NCBI RefSeq assembly: GCF_947495715.1
Contig: NZ_CANLZU010000023.1
Coordinates: forward strand, 1 to 57,524
Direction: 5' to 3'
From: an uncultured Oceanisphaera sp.
GTDB lineage: Bacteria > Pseudomonadota > Gammaproteobacteria > Enterobacterales > Aeromonadaceae
DNA length: 57,524 bases
A model generated the notes under the pieces. The model was not told the DNA's origin. It searched no databases and was given only the letters and a program-made list of their open reading frames with translations. Both the position numbers and the translations under genes were made by a program. Shown here in pieces: positions 56,420 to 57,524 of this stretch (the first letter of the stretch is position 1; each line of letters begins with the position of its first letter).

Positions 56420-57328
56420 ATGCTTGAAACCAAATGGCTACGCCAGTTCGTTGCCGTCGCGCGAGCAGGTAACATCACCCGCGCTGCCGAGCAGCTGCAT
56501 CTGGCCCAGCCCGCCGTCACCATGACCATCAAGAAGCTGGAGCAACAGCTCGGCATCGCCCTGTTCGACCGTCGCCAGGGCCGACTGCAACTGACCGCAG
56601 AGGGTGAGCGGCTTTATCAGCATGCCGAAGGGATTATCAATGCCCTCACTCTGGCCGAGCAGGACATGGCGGCACTGCACGATCTCAACAGCGGCGAAGT
56701 CAGTATCGGCATTCCGAGCATGCTGGGCTCCTTTTACTTTCCGCCACTGCTGATGGCGTTCAAACACCGGTATCCGGGTCTGTCCATTCGGGTCATTGAG
56801 GCCGGTACCCAGGATCTGCTGGCCCGGTTATGCCAGGGGCAGCTTGGGCTGGGCATAGTGCTGACCTCTTCCCTGCCGTCCACCCTGACCGGCCTGCCGC
56901 TGCTGCGAGAAGAAATGGTGGCGGTGGTCAATGGCGAGCATCCGGCCCGCCATCAGGCATCCATCGCCATCGACGACTTTCTGGGGCAAGAGCTGGCGGT
57001 GTTTCGTCACGGTTTCTTTCACCGGGAATATATCGACGAGATGGCGAAACAGACCGGCATCAGTCCCCATATCGGTTTCGAGAGCAACCTGATCCCGCTG
57101 TTAAAAGCAGTGGTGCGCCGAGGCTTTGCCATCACCACCTTTTTACGCATGGTGATCGAAGACGACGCCGACCTGTTTGCGGTGTCGTTTGCCGAGCCCT
57201 ACTTTCTCGACCTGTGCCTGGCCTGGCCCTGTGACCGCCGCCTGTCCCGGGCCGAGCAGGCTTTTATCGATTTTATTCGAACGGAACCGGGTCTCTTTAC
57301 AGCTTCAATCAAAAACGTTATAACATAA
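56420..57328 (+). CDS. LysR-family transcriptional regulator, YnfL-like
   Basis: The 302-aa protein starts with a LysR winged helix (LRQFVAVARAGNITRAAEQLHLAQPAVTMTIKKLEQQLGI.LFDR near residues 6-50). A periplasmic-binding-type effector domain follows (GEVSIGIPSMLGSFYFPPLL near 95, then DLLARLCQGQLGLGIV). It probably controls the adjacent divergent MFS gene and itself. Inducer unknown. Confidence 0.92.
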   Translation: MLETKWLRQFVAVARAGNITRAAEQLHLAQPAVTMTIKKLEQQLGIALFDRRQGRLQLTAEGERLYQHAEGIINALTLAEQDMAALHDLNSGEVSIGIPSMLGSFYFPPLLMAFKHRYPGLSIRVIEAGTQDLLARLCQGQLGLGIVLTSSLPSTLTGLPLLREEMVAVVNGEHPARHQASIAIDDFLGQELAVFRHGFFHREYIDEMAKQTGISPHIGFESNLIPLLKAVVRRGFAITTFLRMVIEDDADLFAVSFAEPYFLDLCLAWPCDRRLSRAEQAFIDFIRTEPGLFTASIKNVIT

Positions 57329-57349
57329 CAAAAATTATCGGAGCCCGTT

Positions 57350-57524
57350 ATGTCCCTCAAACCCTTTGCCCTCGCCCTGCCCCTGTTGCCCTTCGGCCTG
57401 TTCGCCCAGAGTTTACCCGGTGTACACGAGCACGGCTTCGGCCGCCTCAGCCCTGAGGGATCCCCACAATTTTTGGCACTTAATACGCATAATTTTTGCT
57501 CATTTCATCATAGGCCTCGGCAAG
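57350..57524 (+). CDS. 5' part of a secreted protein gene (possibly DUF2796/ZrgA-like), cut by the window edge
   Basis: ATG at 57350 with GGAG 7 nt upstream opens a frame through the right edge. It encodes a signal peptide (MSLKPFALALPLLPFGLFAQS) and then LPGVHEHGFGRLS, resembling the His-rich start of DUF2796/ZrgA zinc-uptake proteins. From about 57456 the base composition changes abruptly to AT-rich and the reading frame no longer looks like that family, so an insertion (for example the end of an IS) may begin there. Only 58 codons are visible. Confidence 0.45.
   Translation, partial: MSLKPFALALPLLPFGLFAQSLPGVHEHGFGRLSPEGSPQFLALNTHNFCSFHHRPRQ

Overview
The window is gammaproteobacterial chromosome. 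The left edge and one island are visibly AT-rich and the rest is GC-rich. MukBEF, Tus, a complete Rnf operon, the cmoM/elyC/muk neighbourhood and a divergent YnfL/YnfM-type pair all fit Gammaproteobacteria. My best guess is a marine relative of Aeromonadales (Oceanimonas, Oceanisphaera or Zobellella type); this is inferred from gene content, not computed.

Layout. Bases 1-6236 are the proximal part of a chromosomal integron: seven attC sites, with all cassette genes on the minus strand. They end at attI, followed by a divergent, intact IntI integrase (6539-7525) with a textbook LexA box in front. Next come tus (replication-fork arrest protein, with a Ter-like sequence in its leader), aspC, a coupled response regulator/CheC/diguanylate cyclase operon on the minus strand, pqiABC, and an MscS-type channel. 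From 18.7 to 30.4 kb there are mostly single genes: a coiled-coil stress-type protein, an outer-membrane barrel, DUF1289, a Cys-based phosphatase, an ATP-pyrophosphatase, a lipoprotein cytochrome c, two probable lysozyme inhibitors flanking an Acr3 arsenite exporter, a RIO kinase, an RluA-type pseudouridine synthase, a DEAD-box helicase, a DUF6172 protein and an MFS transporter.

An AT-rich island at 30.8-32.7 kb, bracketed by inverted copies of a dispersed repeat, carries two unusual genes. The first encodes a protein resembling a His/Cys caspase-fold peptidase. The second is a compact FtsZ-like protein that has lost the GTP-binding signature but keeps the two acidic residues of the T7 loop. 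I consider this pair the best candidate for an undescribed system.

The rest is core genome: mukFEB (chromosome condensin), cmoM and elyC, tpiA and pfkA (glycolysis), a TSUP permease, rnfABCDGE-nth as one tightly overlapping operon, gloA, cysB, a membrane coiled-coil protein with a YecM-type partner, and a divergent LysR/MFS pair. A secreted-protein gene is cut by the right edge and may be interrupted by foreign DNA.

Intergenic spaces hold several classes of short hairpin repeats. In two of these classes the stems vary with compensating changes while loops and outer motifs stay constant. No tRNA, rRNA or CRISPR array was seen.
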